Below, piece after piece: positions 1 through 9,287 of a stretch of 64,000 nt of DNA (positions are counted from its first letter, which is position 1; each line of letters begins with the position of its first letter). Under the pieces are notes generated by a model. It searched no databases and was not told the origin of the DNA. It worked only from the letters and a program-made list of their open reading frames with translations. The stretch is from Coriobacteriaceae bacterium (lineage in GTDB: Bacteria; Actinomycetota; Coriobacteriia; Coriobacteriales; Coriobacteriaceae). A program made the translations under genes and the position numbers. The DNA lies in the NCBI GenBank assembly GCA_902363125.1, contig CABIZD010000002.1, forward strand, positions 62,001 through 126,000. Reading direction: 5' to 3'.

Positions 1-354
1 CCGACCGCATGCGTCAAGGTCACGCCAGCCTTTAACCTGCACAGCAGCCATATCTTCCACACCGTCGGTCCCATCGTGCCCAACCATAAGCCTGGCCCGC
101 GCGAGGAACTGCTACTGCGCCGTTGCTACACCAGCTGCCTGGAAGAAGCGACGAGCCGAAAGCTCGACACGCTTGCCTTCTGCTGCATTTCGACGGGCGT
201 CTTTGGCTATCCCCAACAAGCCGCCGCGCGCGTTGCCATCGATGCCGTTCGTCATCATCTAGACCACAACGACCCCAACCTTAAGGTGATCTTCAATGTA
301 TTTCTCGCGTCTGACGAGTCAATCTACCGCGACCTTCTCCAAGCGGATCGCTAA
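1..354 (+). CDS. Macrodomain protein, C-terminal part (5' end outside window)
   Basis: The frame is open from base 1 and reads through the macrodomain core: an HTVGP segment encoded near bases 58-72, then CISTGVFGYP (residues about 61-70 of the visible part), the typical second ADP-ribose-binding loop. Macrodomains bind ADP-ribose and many remove it from proteins. The next gene is a SirTM-type sirtuin whose start lies 59 nt inside this one, matching the known pairing in which SirTM adds and the macrodomain removes ADP-ribose. The true start lies upstream of the window; the GTG at 76 is internal. Family call is firm, substrate unknown. Confidence 0.85.
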   Translation, partial: PTACVKVTPAFNLHSSHIFHTVGPIVPNHKPGPREELLLRRCYTSCLEEATSRKLDTLAFCCISTGVFGYPQQAAARVAIDAVRHHLDHNDPNLKVIFNVFLASDESIYRDLLQADR

Positions 355-1180
355 ACTCCGAGCCGCACTCGATGCATCCGACGCCGTGATAATCGGCGCC
401 GGCGCGGGTCTTTCCACCGCGGCTGGCTACGCCTGCGCGGGAGAGCGCTTCGAGAAGCTCTTTGGCGACTTCGCCGCACGCTACGGCTTTACCGACATGT
501 ACTCCGGCGGTTTCTACCCCTATGACTCCCTCGAGGAATACTGGGCATTTTGGAGCCGCTATATCATGTGCAACCGATATGACCCCATACCCAAGCCCAT
601 CTACGAACAGCTTTTGGGCCTGCTGCGCGACCGAGATTACTTTGTGCTGACCACAAACGTAGACCATTGCTTCCAACGCGCCGGTTTCGATAAACAGCGA
701 CTCTTTTACACGCAGGGCGACTATGGTCTATTCCAGTGCAGCAAGCCCTGCTGTCAGGAAACTTGGGACAACGAAGAGCTCGTACATTACATGGTCGCCG
801 CCCAAGAAGACCTGCGCATTCCTTCTACGCTAGTGCCCCGTTGCCCCCATTGCGGCTCCCCGCTCACGATGAACCTGCGCGCCGACGATACGTTTGTGCA
901 GGATAAGGGCTGGTATGCCGCGGCCGACCGTTACCAAGATTTCCTGCGCCGCCACAGCAATATGCGCATCCTGTTCTTGGAGCTTGGTGTGGGCGGCAAC
1001 ACGCCCGTCATCATCAAGTACCCGTTTTGGCAGATGACCGCCAAAAACGAGCGCGCAACGTACACATGCGTCAATTTTGGCGAGGCAGTCGCTCCGGCAG
1101 AAATCGCCGATCGCAGCATTCTAATCAACGCCGACGCAGGGCGTGTGCTGGACGCACTTGCCGTCCAAGCCGTCAGATGA
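296..1180 (+). CDS. SirTM-like (class M) SIR2 family protein
   Basis: The 294-residue product has a Rossmann NAD-binding start, GAGAGLSTAAG (residues 34-44), the TTNVDH motif (119-124) and YTQGDYG (138-144). In ordinary sirtuins the last position region carries the catalytic His; here it is Gln140, as in SirTM proteins that ADP-ribosylate targets rather than deacetylate them. Zn-type cysteines follow (CSKPCC, then CPHC). ATG 296 is the only good start and lies inside the end of the macrodomain gene, so the two are probably translationally coupled. The usual lipoyl-carrier (GcvH-L) and lipoate ligase partners are not visible; they could lie upstream of the window. The ADP-ribosyltransferase role is inferred from family. 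Confidence 0.85.
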   Translation: MYFSRLTSQSTATFSKRIAKLRAALDASDAVIIGAGAGLSTAAGYACAGERFEKLFGDFAARYGFTDMYSGGFYPYDSLEEYWAFWSRYIMCNRYDPIPKPIYEQLLGLLRDRDYFVLTTNVDHCFQRAGFDKQRLFYTQGDYGLFQCSKPCCQETWDNEELVHYMVAAQEDLRIPSTLVPRCPHCGSPLTMNLRADDTFVQDKGWYAAADRYQDFLRRHSNMRILFLELGVGGNTPVIIKYPFWQMTAKNERATYTCVNFGEAVAPAEIADRSILINADAGRVLDALAVQAVR

Positions 1181-1204
1181 CGAAGCCGATGCTCAACATA
1201 GTCA

Positions 1205-1248
1205 TTGGGAACGTTCCTGAATGACTAGCCGTTAAAGAACGTCCCCAA
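1205..1248. repeat. Imperfect inverted repeat after the SirTM gene
   Basis: TTGGGAACGTTC (1205-1216) pairs with GAACGTCCCCAA (1237-1248) at 11 of 12 positions across a 20-nt spacer. It sits between the ends of two convergent genes, so it may serve as a bidirectional terminator or be a dispersed palindromic repeat. Confidence 0.5.
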
Positions 1249-1257
1249 CGACTTCAT

Positions 1258-2217
1258 TTAGCCGCAAAAGCGGGCTATGGGCGCGAGCGGCTGCTCGCGA
1301 AAGACGCGCTCGACGGCGGCGCGGTATTCGTCGACCTTTTTGGTCTTGCGCACGATCTTGTGAACGGTAGCAGGATCGGCGAAGGCGCATTTGGCGTAGA
1401 ACCACCACTCCTTCATGCGGAAGACCGCGTTGCCCCCGATCTCGTCCGCATAAGCTGCAAACAGCGTGTCGTGGAAGCGCTGCAGCTCAGCTGCCGTGGC
1501 AACAGGACCGCCCTTAACCATGCGAGCCAGCGCGGGGTTCGCAAGCAAGCCGCGCCCCAACATGACGTGACGCGTTCCGGGATAGGCCTCCACCAGCGCA
1601 TCCATGTCCTCAAGATCAAAGATGTCGCCGTTGTAGGCCACCGGGAACGGCGCCCGCTTCAGCGTCTCACCGTAAAACTCTTTGCGCGGCGAGCCCGCAT
1701 AGCGGTCCTTTTGCACGCGCGGATGCACGATCAGCTCTGCCAGCGGCATGCGGCAATAGAGGCCAAGCACACGCTCGTATTCGTCGTCGCTTTCCAACCC
1801 CAGCCTGGTCTTGACCGACACCGGCAATGGCGAGCGCTCGCACACGTCACTCAAGAACACCTCGAGCTCATCGAGATTGCGCAGAAAACCCGAGCCCTTG
1901 CCCTTGGCGACAACCGTCCCCGAGGGGCAACCCAAGTTGAGGTTGACCTCGCGATAGCCCATGTCGGCGAGCACCTGCGCCGCCCACACAAACTCGTCCG
2001 CGTTTTTGGACATCAGCTGAGGCACCACGTTAAGCCCCTGGTTATTGGCGGGATCGACCTCTTTAAACGCCTTGCCGCCAAAGCGGTTGCCCACCCGTGG
2101 CGGAGGCAAAAACGGCGTGTAATAACAATCGAGCGCACCGAAACACTCCGCATGCACGCGACGGAACACATGCCCGGTAATCCCCTCCATAGGGGCCAGC
2201 GATAAATACATCAACAT
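1258..2217 (-). CDS. tRNA-dihydrouridine synthase (Dus family)
   Basis: The 319-residue product is a TIM-barrel FMN enzyme that reduces specific uridines in tRNA to dihydrouridine. It starts with the family's LAPMEGITGHVFR, carries NLNLGCPSG (catalytic Cys in LGCPSG), a VKTRLG strand, VHPR, and a C-terminal FMN-phosphate site (YNGDI, then MLGRGLLANP). Length is normal for DusB/DusC-like enzymes, but I cannot assign the position modified. Start is ATG 2217; an in-frame ATG at 2211 is also possible. It stands alone, convergent with the SirTM gene. Confidence 0.9.
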   Translation of the reverse strand: MLMYLSLAPMEGITGHVFRRVHAECFGALDCYYTPFLPPPRVGNRFGGKAFKEVDPANNQGLNVVPQLMSKNADEFVWAAQVLADMGYREVNLNLGCPSGTVVAKGKGSGFLRNLDELEVFLSDVCERSPLPVSVKTRLGLESDDEYERVLGLYCRMPLAELIVHPRVQKDRYAGSPRKEFYGETLKRAPFPVAYNGDIFDLEDMDALVEAYPGTRHVMLGRGLLANPALARMVKGGPVATAAELQRFHDTLFAAYADEIGGNAVFRMKEWWFYAKCAFADPATVHKIVRKTKKVDEYRAAVERVFREQPLAPIARFCG

Positions 2218-2230
2218 CCACTCTCACATC

Positions 2231-2263
2231 AATGTGACAAAGGGACTGTCCCTTTGTCACATT
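2231..2263. repeat. 33-bp near-perfect palindrome, copy 1
   Basis: Arms AATGTGACAAAGGGAC and GTCCCTTTGTCACATT flank a single central T; only the centre base breaks symmetry. It lies directly upstream of the Dus gene. A second copy with the same outer arms is at 3616-3648, so this is a dispersed palindromic repeat rather than a gene-specific site. Confidence 0.8.
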
Positions 2264-2468
2264 TGCAAATCATCATTCGGCTGTTTATTTTGGCACACAT
2301 ACGTATCGGGCGGCATCATCGCGTGGGCACAGGAGCAGCCGCTCTAAACCAGGGCTGCCGTGGCACTTTTGCCGTATGACCTGCGCTCACTGATGGCGGG
2401 ATTCTCTATACTGAGTCGCATATGACGGCATCGTGCCGCAACGACCGCCACGACACCAAGGACCAGCC

Positions 2469-3602
2469 ATGGCAGCACTCTCCGAACAAGAACGTAAGCG
2501 CATCCAGCGATACTGCATCTGCCCCAAAGTTGCCGGAGCGGCGCTTGCCATGGCATTCGTGCTGCCCTTATCGATCATTCCCTTCGAAATGATCGACGAC
2601 ATCGTCTTCCATCACGAAGGCTTCCAAGAGACGGGCATGATGACCGCCTTGGTGCTCACCGCCATCGAGCTCGTCATATTCTGTTATTGCGCTCTCGCCC
2701 CGCGCTTTGGCATGCGTGGCAAGCAGTGGAAGGAAATGCAGTATCGGCTCGCCGTCGAGCAGAGCGAGAAAGACCGCTCGGCACAAATCGCAGGCGTTGT
2801 TGGCACGCAGGCCGCCGCACGCCTGCTCAAGAACAGCGACAACGAGGCTGCACGCAACCTAGGCGGCGCGGCAGAAGTCGCCGCTGCCGTAGGCGCCGTC
2901 GCCACCGCAGCAGACGTGCTTGCCGAGAGCTTTACCAACGCGAAGGCCATGGCAGAGGCCTGTGGCGTGCCCATCCCCCATGCAAAAAAGTGGATCGTCG
3001 CGCTTGTGGCGCTGCCCCTCGCAATCGTGTGCGGCGCCTATATCCCACAGCTGGCGCAGGGAAACATCGAGATGCAAGAAAACGCCGCGGCTGCGGCCGA
3101 GCAGATCGCCATCGCTCGCAAGGCTCTCGAGCCCTCATGCGAGTACGTGTCCGCCGATGACCCCTACGAGCGATATCAAGACTACGGCTATCACGTCCGT
3201 GGCTATCTACACGACGGCGACTCCGATGCCCAGAAAACCTATACGTACCTGGATTTTGACAACAAGGGGACGCTCACGGAAGTGAGCTACGCGGCAGAGG
3301 TCGACCCCGACGCGAGCCTCGTGGACAACCTCGCCCGTATCGAGCTCGACCTTGCCGAGCTCTCTTCTGCCGTCCAAGCCATAGACGTCAAAACCGCAAG
3401 CCCCGAGCTCCTAGCACCGCAGAAGCTCCCCGAAGAGTTTAGGCAGGCTTTTTTGAACGGCTCGCTCTACGAGAGAATCTCTATCAGGACAAGCGATGAC
3501 CCCGTCAAAGCGTACTACTCGTTTGATACGGATCCCAAGGACGAGTTTGACGAGTACACCCATCCAACCATCCGCATCACGCTGATGGGCAAAACAAGCT
3601 AG
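2469..3602 (+). CDS. Membrane protein of unknown function with large C-terminal domain
   Basis: Not recognised. ATG 2469 is preceded by AAGGA seven bases upstream and is preferred over GTG 2433. The 377-residue product has two hydrophobic helices near the N-terminus (around residues 20-40 and 55-75), an Ala-rich central segment likely to be helical (about 95-150), a third helix (WIVALVALPLAIVCGAYIP), and about 170 hydrophilic residues after it, probably outside the cell. It is followed by a palindrome shared with the end of the convergent ABC transporter gene. No enzymatic motif is visible. Confidence 0.75.
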   Translation: MAALSEQERKRIQRYCICPKVAGAALAMAFVLPLSIIPFEMIDDIVFHHEGFQETGMMTALVLTAIELVIFCYCALAPRFGMRGKQWKEMQYRLAVEQSEKDRSAQIAGVVGTQAAARLLKNSDNEAARNLGGAAEVAAAVGAVATAADVLAESFTNAKAMAEACGVPIPHAKKWIVALVALPLAIVCGAYIPQLAQGNIEMQENAAAAAEQIAIARKALEPSCEYVSADDPYERYQDYGYHVRGYLHDGDSDAQKTYTYLDFDNKGTLTEVSYAAEVDPDASLVDNLARIELDLAELSSAVQAIDVKTASPELLAPQKLPEEFRQAFLNGSLYERISIRTSDDPVKAYYSFDTDPKDEFDEYTHPTIRITLMGKTS

Positions 3603-3615
3603 GTGCCGGGAAAGG

Positions 3616-3648
3616 AATGTGACAAAGGGGCTGCCCCTTTGTCACATT
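3616..3648. terminator. 33-bp palindrome, copy 2, between convergent genes
   Basis: Arms AATGTGACAAAGGGGC and GCCCCTTTGTCACATT surround a central T. Compared with the copy at 2231-2263, the arms differ by one compensated base pair, which keeps the hairpin intact. It starts 14 bp after the membrane-protein stop and overlaps the TAA of the ABC gene (3647-3649), so it is well placed as a shared bidirectional terminator. Confidence 0.7.
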
Positions 3649-6600
3649 ATTCGGAGCGCAGGGCTTCCACAGGGTCTTTTTTGGATGCGCTGCGGGCAGG
3701 CAGCAGGCCGGCAACGACCGTCAGCAGCACCGAAATCGCGATGAGCACCAGCGCATCCTGCACGGGCAGGCTCATCAGATTGGGTACCTGTTTGGCAGCA
3801 AGCGCCCAGGCATTGACCGGGAAGCTCACGAGCACCACAACGACAATGGCAAAGACGCCGGCAATGAGGCCTTCAATAAAGGTCTCGGCATTGAATACGT
3901 TGGCCACGTTGCGCTTTGACGCGCCGATTGCGCGCAGGATGCCAATCTCCTTTTTACGCTCCAGTACGCTGATGTAGGTGATGATACCGATCATGATGGA
4001 GCTCACCACCAGACTGATGCTCACGAACGCGATGAGCACCAAGCTGATGGTGTTCACGATGTCGGTCACCGAACCCATGATGATGCCCATGTAGTCGGTG
4101 TACGAGATTGCCTGCTCGTCGTGGCCGGCGGCTTTGGCCTGCTTGTTGTACGCATCGATATGATCGAGCACGCGCTCCTTGGCCTCAAAGTCGCGCGGGA
4201 AAATCTTGACCGAGATGGGGTCCGCCTCGTCCGCATAGCCCAACGTGGTCAGGTTGTTATCGTAAGTGAGCTTTGACGCCTTGGCATAGCTCATCATGAG
4301 CGAACTCAGGTCCTCGGCGTCCATGTTGAAATGGATGGCACGAGCAAAGGCACTCGCATCCACGTGCATGGCGCTCGCCAGGTTGGCAAAACTCGAAGAC
4401 ATCTGCGTTGCCATCTGGTCCATGAGCCCTGCCGCGCCCGCCTTGAGCTGAGCTGACACCGTCGCCGCAATCTGATCGCTGATCGACTTCATCACCTGAT
4501 CCATAGCCTGTTGCAGATACGGAGCCAGCTGCTTTTGCACATAGTCGGTCATCGCCTGCTGCAGGCGCTCGGCCAGGGCATCGCCGCCGAGCGCTTTGAG
4601 CTGGGCCAGGATTTGCTGGGCTGCCGTATCACTCTCAAGATACGCCGAGAATGCGGAAGCAAGCTTTGACGCGTCCTTAAGGTCTTCGGGCGTCAGGGCC
4701 TTAAACTGATCAGACTGCAAAAATCCCTCAAACAGTTGGTTGGCAAGCTTTCCCACCTGCTGCATTTGCTCGGGCGTGAGTTCCAGACCGTCAAAGATGC
4801 CCGAGAAATCTGGTGCCGGCGCTTTGTCCATGATGTCGCTGAAGTCGATGTCCTCCCCAACACCCGAAAGGTCAAGGTCCAGCCCGGACAAGTCGATACC
4901 AGAAAGGTCCATACCGCCGGCCGCACTCGAGAGCGCAGACGTATCGAACGAGAACGCATCCTTGAGCGCCGCCTCGTCCACACTGAACATGCTGCCCAGA
5001 TCCACGCCCTGTTTGGCCTCGCTCTGCAGTTCGGCGAAGGTTTTACCCGTAAAGACATCCGTCTCGGAATGGGCAAGTTGCTCTTGCACAATCTGCGAAT
5101 CGGCGGCACGCTCCATAAGCTGGCGAGTCAGCGCATGCGTATAGGCAATACCCGGGGACAACGCACTCGCGTTGGCGGTCTCGTTAGGTCGCACCACGCC
5201 CACAACGTGCACGTCAATACCGTCGGCAACCTTGGCGGCCATAAAGTCGGCGTCGCCAGACATGTCAGTCCACATGCCGGTCTCTTCGTTTTTGCGATAG
5301 GCATCGGCCGGCGACAACACTTTAAACGCCGTGGACAGCGCATCGTCGTAGGTAAAGTCGGTGCCGGTCCCGGGCGTTTCGACCCCACCGTCAGCCGTCA
5401 TAGCGCTGTTTACCAGATCGTTGAGCTCATTGATATCCAGCGCACCGATGCTGTAGAGCGTATAGTCGCCCACCGTTCCACGGCTCGAAAGCACCATCAC
5501 GGCTTCGTTAGCAGACGTAGGCCAATGCCCCGCCACGACATCGTACTGGCTGTCGAGTAGGCTCTGGTCGTCGATCATCTCGTTAAAGACCGAGGTCCCC
5601 ATGGACTCCATGCTCACCGTTGCCGCCGAGCTCGCGCCTCCGCTCATGGCCTCGGTCATGGCGTTGGGAACTAGCCGAACGGGCTTCTCATCACCCTTAC
5701 CCGCACGATAGACAACTGGCGCCACACCATAACCGTACTGGATGGCATTGACTTCTTTATCGATGCCATCGCCACCAGCATCGAGCCATGCCTTAAAGCT
5801 CGTCATGTCGTTGGACTTAACGCTCGCGAACATATCCTTTACGGCCGTGACCACAGGAATCTTATCGGTTCCCTTAGCCTTGCCGCCGACACTGTCGTCG
5901 GACGAATCCACGCTTTCAGGCGAGTCATTATCCGCAGCCCCCTGCCCGCCCATCATGGACGACAGGTCGTAGTCCTGCTTGGAGATGGTAAGCGGGTAGC
6001 TCGAGAGCGTGTCCTCCTCGACCTTTTTGATGTAACCGTTTACGCCGTTGGAAAGCGCCAGAATCGCCGCGATGCCGATGATGCCGATGGACCCCGCAAA
6101 GGCCGTCATGGCCGTACGGCCTTTTTTGGTCATGAGGTTTCGGGCAGAAAGTCCTAGCGCCGTCACAAAGCTCATCGAGGTTTTGCGCGTAGGCTTAGCC
6201 TCGCGACGCGCGGCCTTTGCTACATCAAAGGGATCGGAATCGTCGGTGATCCTGCCGTCTGCCAGGTTAACGATGCGCGTGGCATATTGGTACGCCAGCT
6301 CAGGATTGTGCGTGACCATGATGACCAGGCGGTCGCGCGCCACGTCCTTGAGCAGATCCATGACCTGTACGGATGTCGTTGAATCCAAAGCGCCGGTCGG
6401 CTCGTCGGCAAGGACGATCTCAGGGTCATTAATCAGGGCGCGGGCGATAGCCACGCGCTGCATCTGCCCGCCCGAAAGCTGGCTCGGACGCTTGTTAACG
6501 TGCTCGCCCAGGCCGACTTTCTCCAACGCCTCGCGCGCACGCTGGCGACGCTCGGCATGCCCCACGCCCGTGAGCGTCAGCGCCAGCTCCACGTTTTCCA

Positions 6601-6901
6601 AAATGGTCTGATGCGGAATGAGGTTATAGCTTTGGAACACGAAGCCGATGCGGTTGTTACGATAGGCGTCCCAGTCGCGGTCACGGAAGTCCTTGGTCGA
6701 GATGCCGTCAATCAGCAGGTCACCAGAATCAAAGTGATCCAGTCCGCCGATAACGTTGAGCATCGTGGTTTTACCCGAACCCGAGGGACCCAGAATGGCC
6801 ACGAACTCGTTATCGCGAAAAGCCAGGCTCACGCTGTCGAGCGCCACCTGCGCAAACGACTGCGTAACGTACCTTTTGCAAATTCCTTTGAGCTCCAACA
6901 T
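3647..6901 (-). CDS. ABC transporter, fused ATPase and FtsX-type permease (MacB-like)
   Basis: The 1084-residue product begins with an ABC ATPase: Walker [10 protein letters not shown], signature [10 protein letters not shown], Walker B and D-loop in [14 protein letters not shown] first membrane helix follows (around residue 270), then a roughly 600-residue hydrophilic extracellular domain rich in Gly/Asp/Leu, then three C-terminal FtsX helices ending in PVEALRSE. This architecture is that of MacB-type mechanotransmission exporters of peptides, antibiotics or lipoproteins, here with the ATPase fused in front and an oversized outer domain. ATG 6901 is chosen because AGGAGAGG lies 9 nt upstream; GTG 6928 lacks such a site. 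Substrate unknown. Confidence 0.88.
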   Translation of the reverse strand: MLELKGICKRYVTQSFAQVALDSVSLAFRDNEFVAILGPSGSGKTTMLNVIGGLDHFDSGDLLIDGISTKDFRDRDWDAYRNNRIGFVFQSYNLIPHQTILENVELALTLTGVGHAERRQRAREALEKVGLGEHVNKRPSQLSGGQMQRVAIARALINDPEIVLADEPTGALDSTTSVQVMDLLKDVARDRLVIMVTHNPELAYQYATRIVNLADGRITDDSDPFDVAKAARREAKPTRKTSMSFVTALGLSARNLMTKKGRTAMTAFAGSIGIIGIAAILALSNGVNGYIKKVEEDTLSSYPLTISKQDYDLSSMMGGQGAADNDSPESVDSSDDSVGGKAKGTDKIPVVTAVKDMFASVKSNDMTSFKAWLDAGGDGIDKEVNAIQYGYGVAPVVYRAGKGDEKPVRLVPNAMTEAMSGGASSAATVSMESMGTSVFNEMIDDQSLLDSQYDVVAGHWPTSANEAVMVLSSRGTVGDYTLYSIGALDINELNDLVNSAMTADGGVETPGTGTDFTYDDALSTAFKVLSPADAYRKNEETGMWTDMSGDADFMAAKVADGIDVHVVGVVRPNETANASALSPGIAYTHALTRQLMERAADSQIVQEQLAHSETDVFTGKTFAELQSEAKQGVDLGSMFSVDEAALKDAFSFDTSALSSAAGGMDLSGIDLSGLDLDLSGVGEDIDFSDIMDKAPAPDFSGIFDGLELTPEQMQQVGKLANQLFEGFLQSDQFKALTPEDLKDASKLASAFSAYLESDTAAQQILAQLKALGGDALAERLQQAMTDYVQKQLAPYLQQAMDQVMKSISDQIAATVSAQLKAGAAGLMDQMATQMSSSFANLASAMHVDASAFARAIHFNMDAEDLSSLMMSYAKASKLTYDNNLTTLGYADEADPISVKIFPRDFEAKERVLDHIDAYNKQAKAAGHDEQAISYTDYMGIIMGSVTDIVNTISLVLIAFVSISLVVSSIMIGIITYISVLERKKEIGILRAIGASKRNVANVFNAETFIEGLIAGVFAIVVVVLVSFPVNAWALAAKQVPNLMSLPVQDALVLIAISVLLTVVAGLLPARSASKKDPVEALRSE

Positions 6902-7053
6902 GGACGGCAACCTCTCCTGCGCAGGCACCCTGCCCGCTCTCCCCCGCCGTTCGTATTCGACGCGTTTGTCCTACTCTATCCCCATTTTTTGCCGACGCCA
7001 GTGAGGAATGTAGGGAACCGCATCAAAAAACGAACGGGACGGTGCCTAAAAGA

Positions 7054-7075
7054 AGAGGTCCCGAGCGGGACCTCT
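7054..7075 (-). terminator. Intrinsic terminator after the TlpA operon
   Basis: AGAGGTCCC (7054-7062) and GGGACCTCT (7067-7075) form a perfect 9-bp stem with a GAGC loop. Read on the minus strand it is followed by a T-rich run (TTCTTTT), placing it about 80 bp after the TlpA stop. Confidence 0.8.
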
Positions 7076-7154
7076 ATATGGTGGAGATTATCTTGAAAGG
7101 CAGCGGACTACTCCGCACAGCGGCGCACAATCCTCGCCATGCTTTACGCGTTTT

Positions 7155-8126
7155 CTACTGCTCGCTATTCGCAATCGCCTGGTCGATAAGCTTGTCGAGT
7201 GCCGCGCGCTGCTCGGCGGAGCTGATGGCTCCCACGATTGGATCCCCTACGATGTTGCCGTTCTGATCTATGACATACGTTGTCGGGAACGAGAACAAAT
7301 TTGACGTAAACTTACCGGCCTCGCTATCCGACTTGAACCAGATGTTCTTATACGTCACGCCCTTCTTGCTCAGCACGTCCTTGGCATCTGCGATCTCGCC
7401 CTTGTTGCCATCGAGCGTAAAGGAATTGACGCCCACGACCTGGCCGCCCTTCTCGGCAAGCTCCTGATTCAGCTTCTCAAGATCGCCCAGCTCGCCCACG
7501 CACGGCTTGCAAGTGGTGAACCAGAAGTTCATGACGGTGACCTTGTTCTTAGAGAACAGCTCGTCGCTGTTCACGTCGTTGCCATCCAGGTCCTTGCCCG
7601 TAAAGCTGGGGAACTTCGTCGCCTCGCTCGAAGCATTGGCACCAGCCGTCATGCCAGCGGTCGAAGCGTCGACGCTCTCGCCTGCACTCGGCGTGCTTCC
7701 ACAGCCGGGGAACTCCTTCTCCAGGCTCTCGAGCTTGTCCTCGATCTCCTTGATCTGCTGTGCACCGGCCTTGAGTGTCTTAAGCTCATCCGCCGTGAAC
7801 TCATCCTTGGCGCCGTCGATGGTCTTGAGCAGGAAATCGCCGTAATTGCTGCCGTCCTCAATCATTGCCGAGTCTTTATTTGCCGCATTGAATACCTTTT
7901 CCCACAGCGCGTTATCACTCGAAAAGATCTCGTTCTCCTTCTGCATGAGCTTCGTATACAGCTCGGCGGCCTCGTCGGCATTGGCCGGCTTCTGCGCAGT
8001 AAGTTCTGCGATCTTAGGATCGGAGCTCGCAGATTCGCTCACATTGCCACCGGGCGCCGAACATGCCACAAGGCACAAGGCCAATACCGGCACCATAAAC
8101 AGGGCCGCAATCTTAGAAAGCTTCAT
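7155..8126 (-). CDS. TlpA-family thioredoxin-like lipoprotein
   Basis: This secreted lipoprotein of 323 residues has a lipobox, LALCLVAC, so it should be anchored outside the membrane. Residues about 30-145 are a charged helical region, then comes a low-complexity Ala/Ser linker, and the last 155 residues are a thioredoxin fold with the CXXC site FTTCKPC and a cis-Pro loop (FSFPTTYV). TlpA/ResA proteins reduce or relay disulfides outside the cell. GGAGG seven bases before ATG 8126 fixes the start. It is the third gene of an operon with a small CXXC protein and a 4Fe-4S membrane protein that may supply its electrons. Confidence 0.88.
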   Translation of the reverse strand: MKLSKIAALFMVPVLALCLVACSAPGGNVSESASSDPKIAELTAQKPANADEAAELYTKLMQKENEIFSSDNALWEKVFNAANKDSAMIEDGSNYGDFLLKTIDGAKDEFTADELKTLKAGAQQIKEIEDKLESLEKEFPGCGSTPSAGESVDASTAGMTAGANASSEATKFPSFTGKDLDGNDVNSDELFSKNKVTVMNFWFTTCKPCVGELGDLEKLNQELAEKGGQVVGVNSFTLDGNKGEIADAKDVLSKKGVTYKNIWFKSDSEAGKFTSNLFSFPTTYVIDQNGNIVGDPIVGAISSAEQRAALDKLIDQAIANSEQ

Positions 8127-8155
8127 AGTCATTCCTCCGTTTTGTCGAAGCTTGT

Positions 8156-9058
8156 TTACTTTTTATCGGCGGTCAAGGGAAGTTTTTCCGCCGACACATC
8201 CAGGCCATAGCGATAGCTGATGGCATCGACGGGACAGGCCCCGATGCACTTTCCGCACCGGATACATTCGGCATGATTGGGCGCGCGGACCACATCAACG
8301 TCCATCTGACAAACCCTTGAACACTTGCCACACGAGACGCATTTGCACGCGTCAACCTGAATCCCCAACAAGGACACCCTATTCATGAGTGCATAGAATG
8401 CGCCGAGTGGACAAATCCATTTGCAGAAGGGGCGGTAGAACAAAACACTCAGCACTACCACGGCAATGAGAACGACAAGTTTCCAAGTAAAGAGATGTCC
8501 CAACGCAGATCGAATGCCGGCATTGGCAATGGCCAGCGGAATGGCGCCCTCGAGCACACCCTGCGGACAGATGTACTTACAAAAGAACGGGTCGCCCATG
8601 CCCACGTCGTTAACCACCAAGACAGGCAGCAGCACCACGGCAAACAGCAGCACGGCATACTTGATGTACGTGAGCGGCTTGAGCTTTTTCGTGGAGAACT
8701 TTTTGCCGGGAATCTTATGAAGCAGCTCCTGCAGCCAGCCAAACGGGCACAGAAAGCCGCATACAAAGCGTCCCAGCAGCACGCCGAGCAAAATGAGCGT
8801 ACCGGTAACATAGTAAGAAAAGTTGAACTTGGATGAACCTACCACCGACTGGAACGAGCCGATGGGGCACGCACCCGATGCCGCGGGGCACGAATAGCAA
8901 TTAAGTCCAGGTACGCAGACTGTTTTTCCCGCGCCCTGATAGATGCCACCTTTGGCAAAGTTTGGCAGATGAATATTGGTCGCAAGCGTCGCCGCCGCCT
9001 GAATGAATCCGCGAAATCGAGCCAAAACATGCGACGCAGTGTTTTCTCTTTTATCCAA
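8156..9058 (-). CDS. NapH/CcdA-context 4Fe-4S membrane electron-transfer protein
   Basis: This polytopic membrane protein carries CxxxCP-type cysteine groups between helices (NCYSCPAASGACP, CGFLCPFG, CKYICPQG, CKWICPLG) and two ferredoxin-type 4Fe-4S clusters near the C-terminus (CVSCGKCSRVC and CIRCGKCIGACP). Proteins of this class pass electrons across or to the membrane. The start is taken as TTG 9058: it overlaps the stop of the small upstream gene (9051-9053) as in coupled translation, with GGAG upstream. Longer in-frame starts up to 9130 lie wholly inside that upstream gene. It likely feeds the TlpA lipoprotein downstream; that link is inferred from position. Confidence 0.82.
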   Translation of the reverse strand: MDKRENTASHVLARFRGFIQAAATLATNIHLPNFAKGGIYQGAGKTVCVPGLNCYSCPAASGACPIGSFQSVVGSSKFNFSYYVTGTLILLGVLLGRFVCGFLCPFGWLQELLHKIPGKKFSTKKLKPLTYIKYAVLLFAVVLLPVLVVNDVGMGDPFFCKYICPQGVLEGAIPLAIANAGIRSALGHLFTWKLVVLIAVVVLSVLFYRPFCKWICPLGAFYALMNRVSLLGIQVDACKCVSCGKCSRVCQMDVDVVRAPNHAECIRCGKCIGACPVDAISYRYGLDVSAEKLPLTADKK

Positions 9059-9197
9059 TTCCGATACACTCCAAGCACAGCCTAATCGCTTTGGCCAGCA
9101 CGGCATCCGCCTCGCCACGCATAACACCAAAGCACACCATGGTAATTCCGACGATCAACAAAGCGACCTGTACCACGGGTTTTACCGCTTTGAACAA
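9051..9197 (-). CDS. Small CD1871A-like CXXC membrane protein (48 aa)
   Basis: This short gene reads MFKAVKPVVQVALLIVG at the start, then one membrane helix, RGEADAVLAKAI and the tail CLECIGIG. The helix followed by RGE and a C-terminal CLECIGIG is the hallmark of the CD1871A family of CXXC small proteins, usually beside 4Fe-4S and thioredoxin-like genes. The start is TTG 9197 with AAAGGAG eight bases upstream. Its stop overlaps the TTG start of the 4Fe-4S gene. The CXXC pair could carry a thiol/disulfide or metal; the family's function is not established. Confidence 0.82.
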   Translation of the reverse strand: MFKAVKPVVQVALLIVGITMVCFGVMRGEADAVLAKAIRLCLECIGIG

Positions 9198-9287
9198 CCC
9201 AACCACTCCTTTCGTTACGCGACCATTGGACCATATCGGCTATAAAATCCGTGTTAAGCGCGATATGGAATGTGCAAGGAGACTGTT

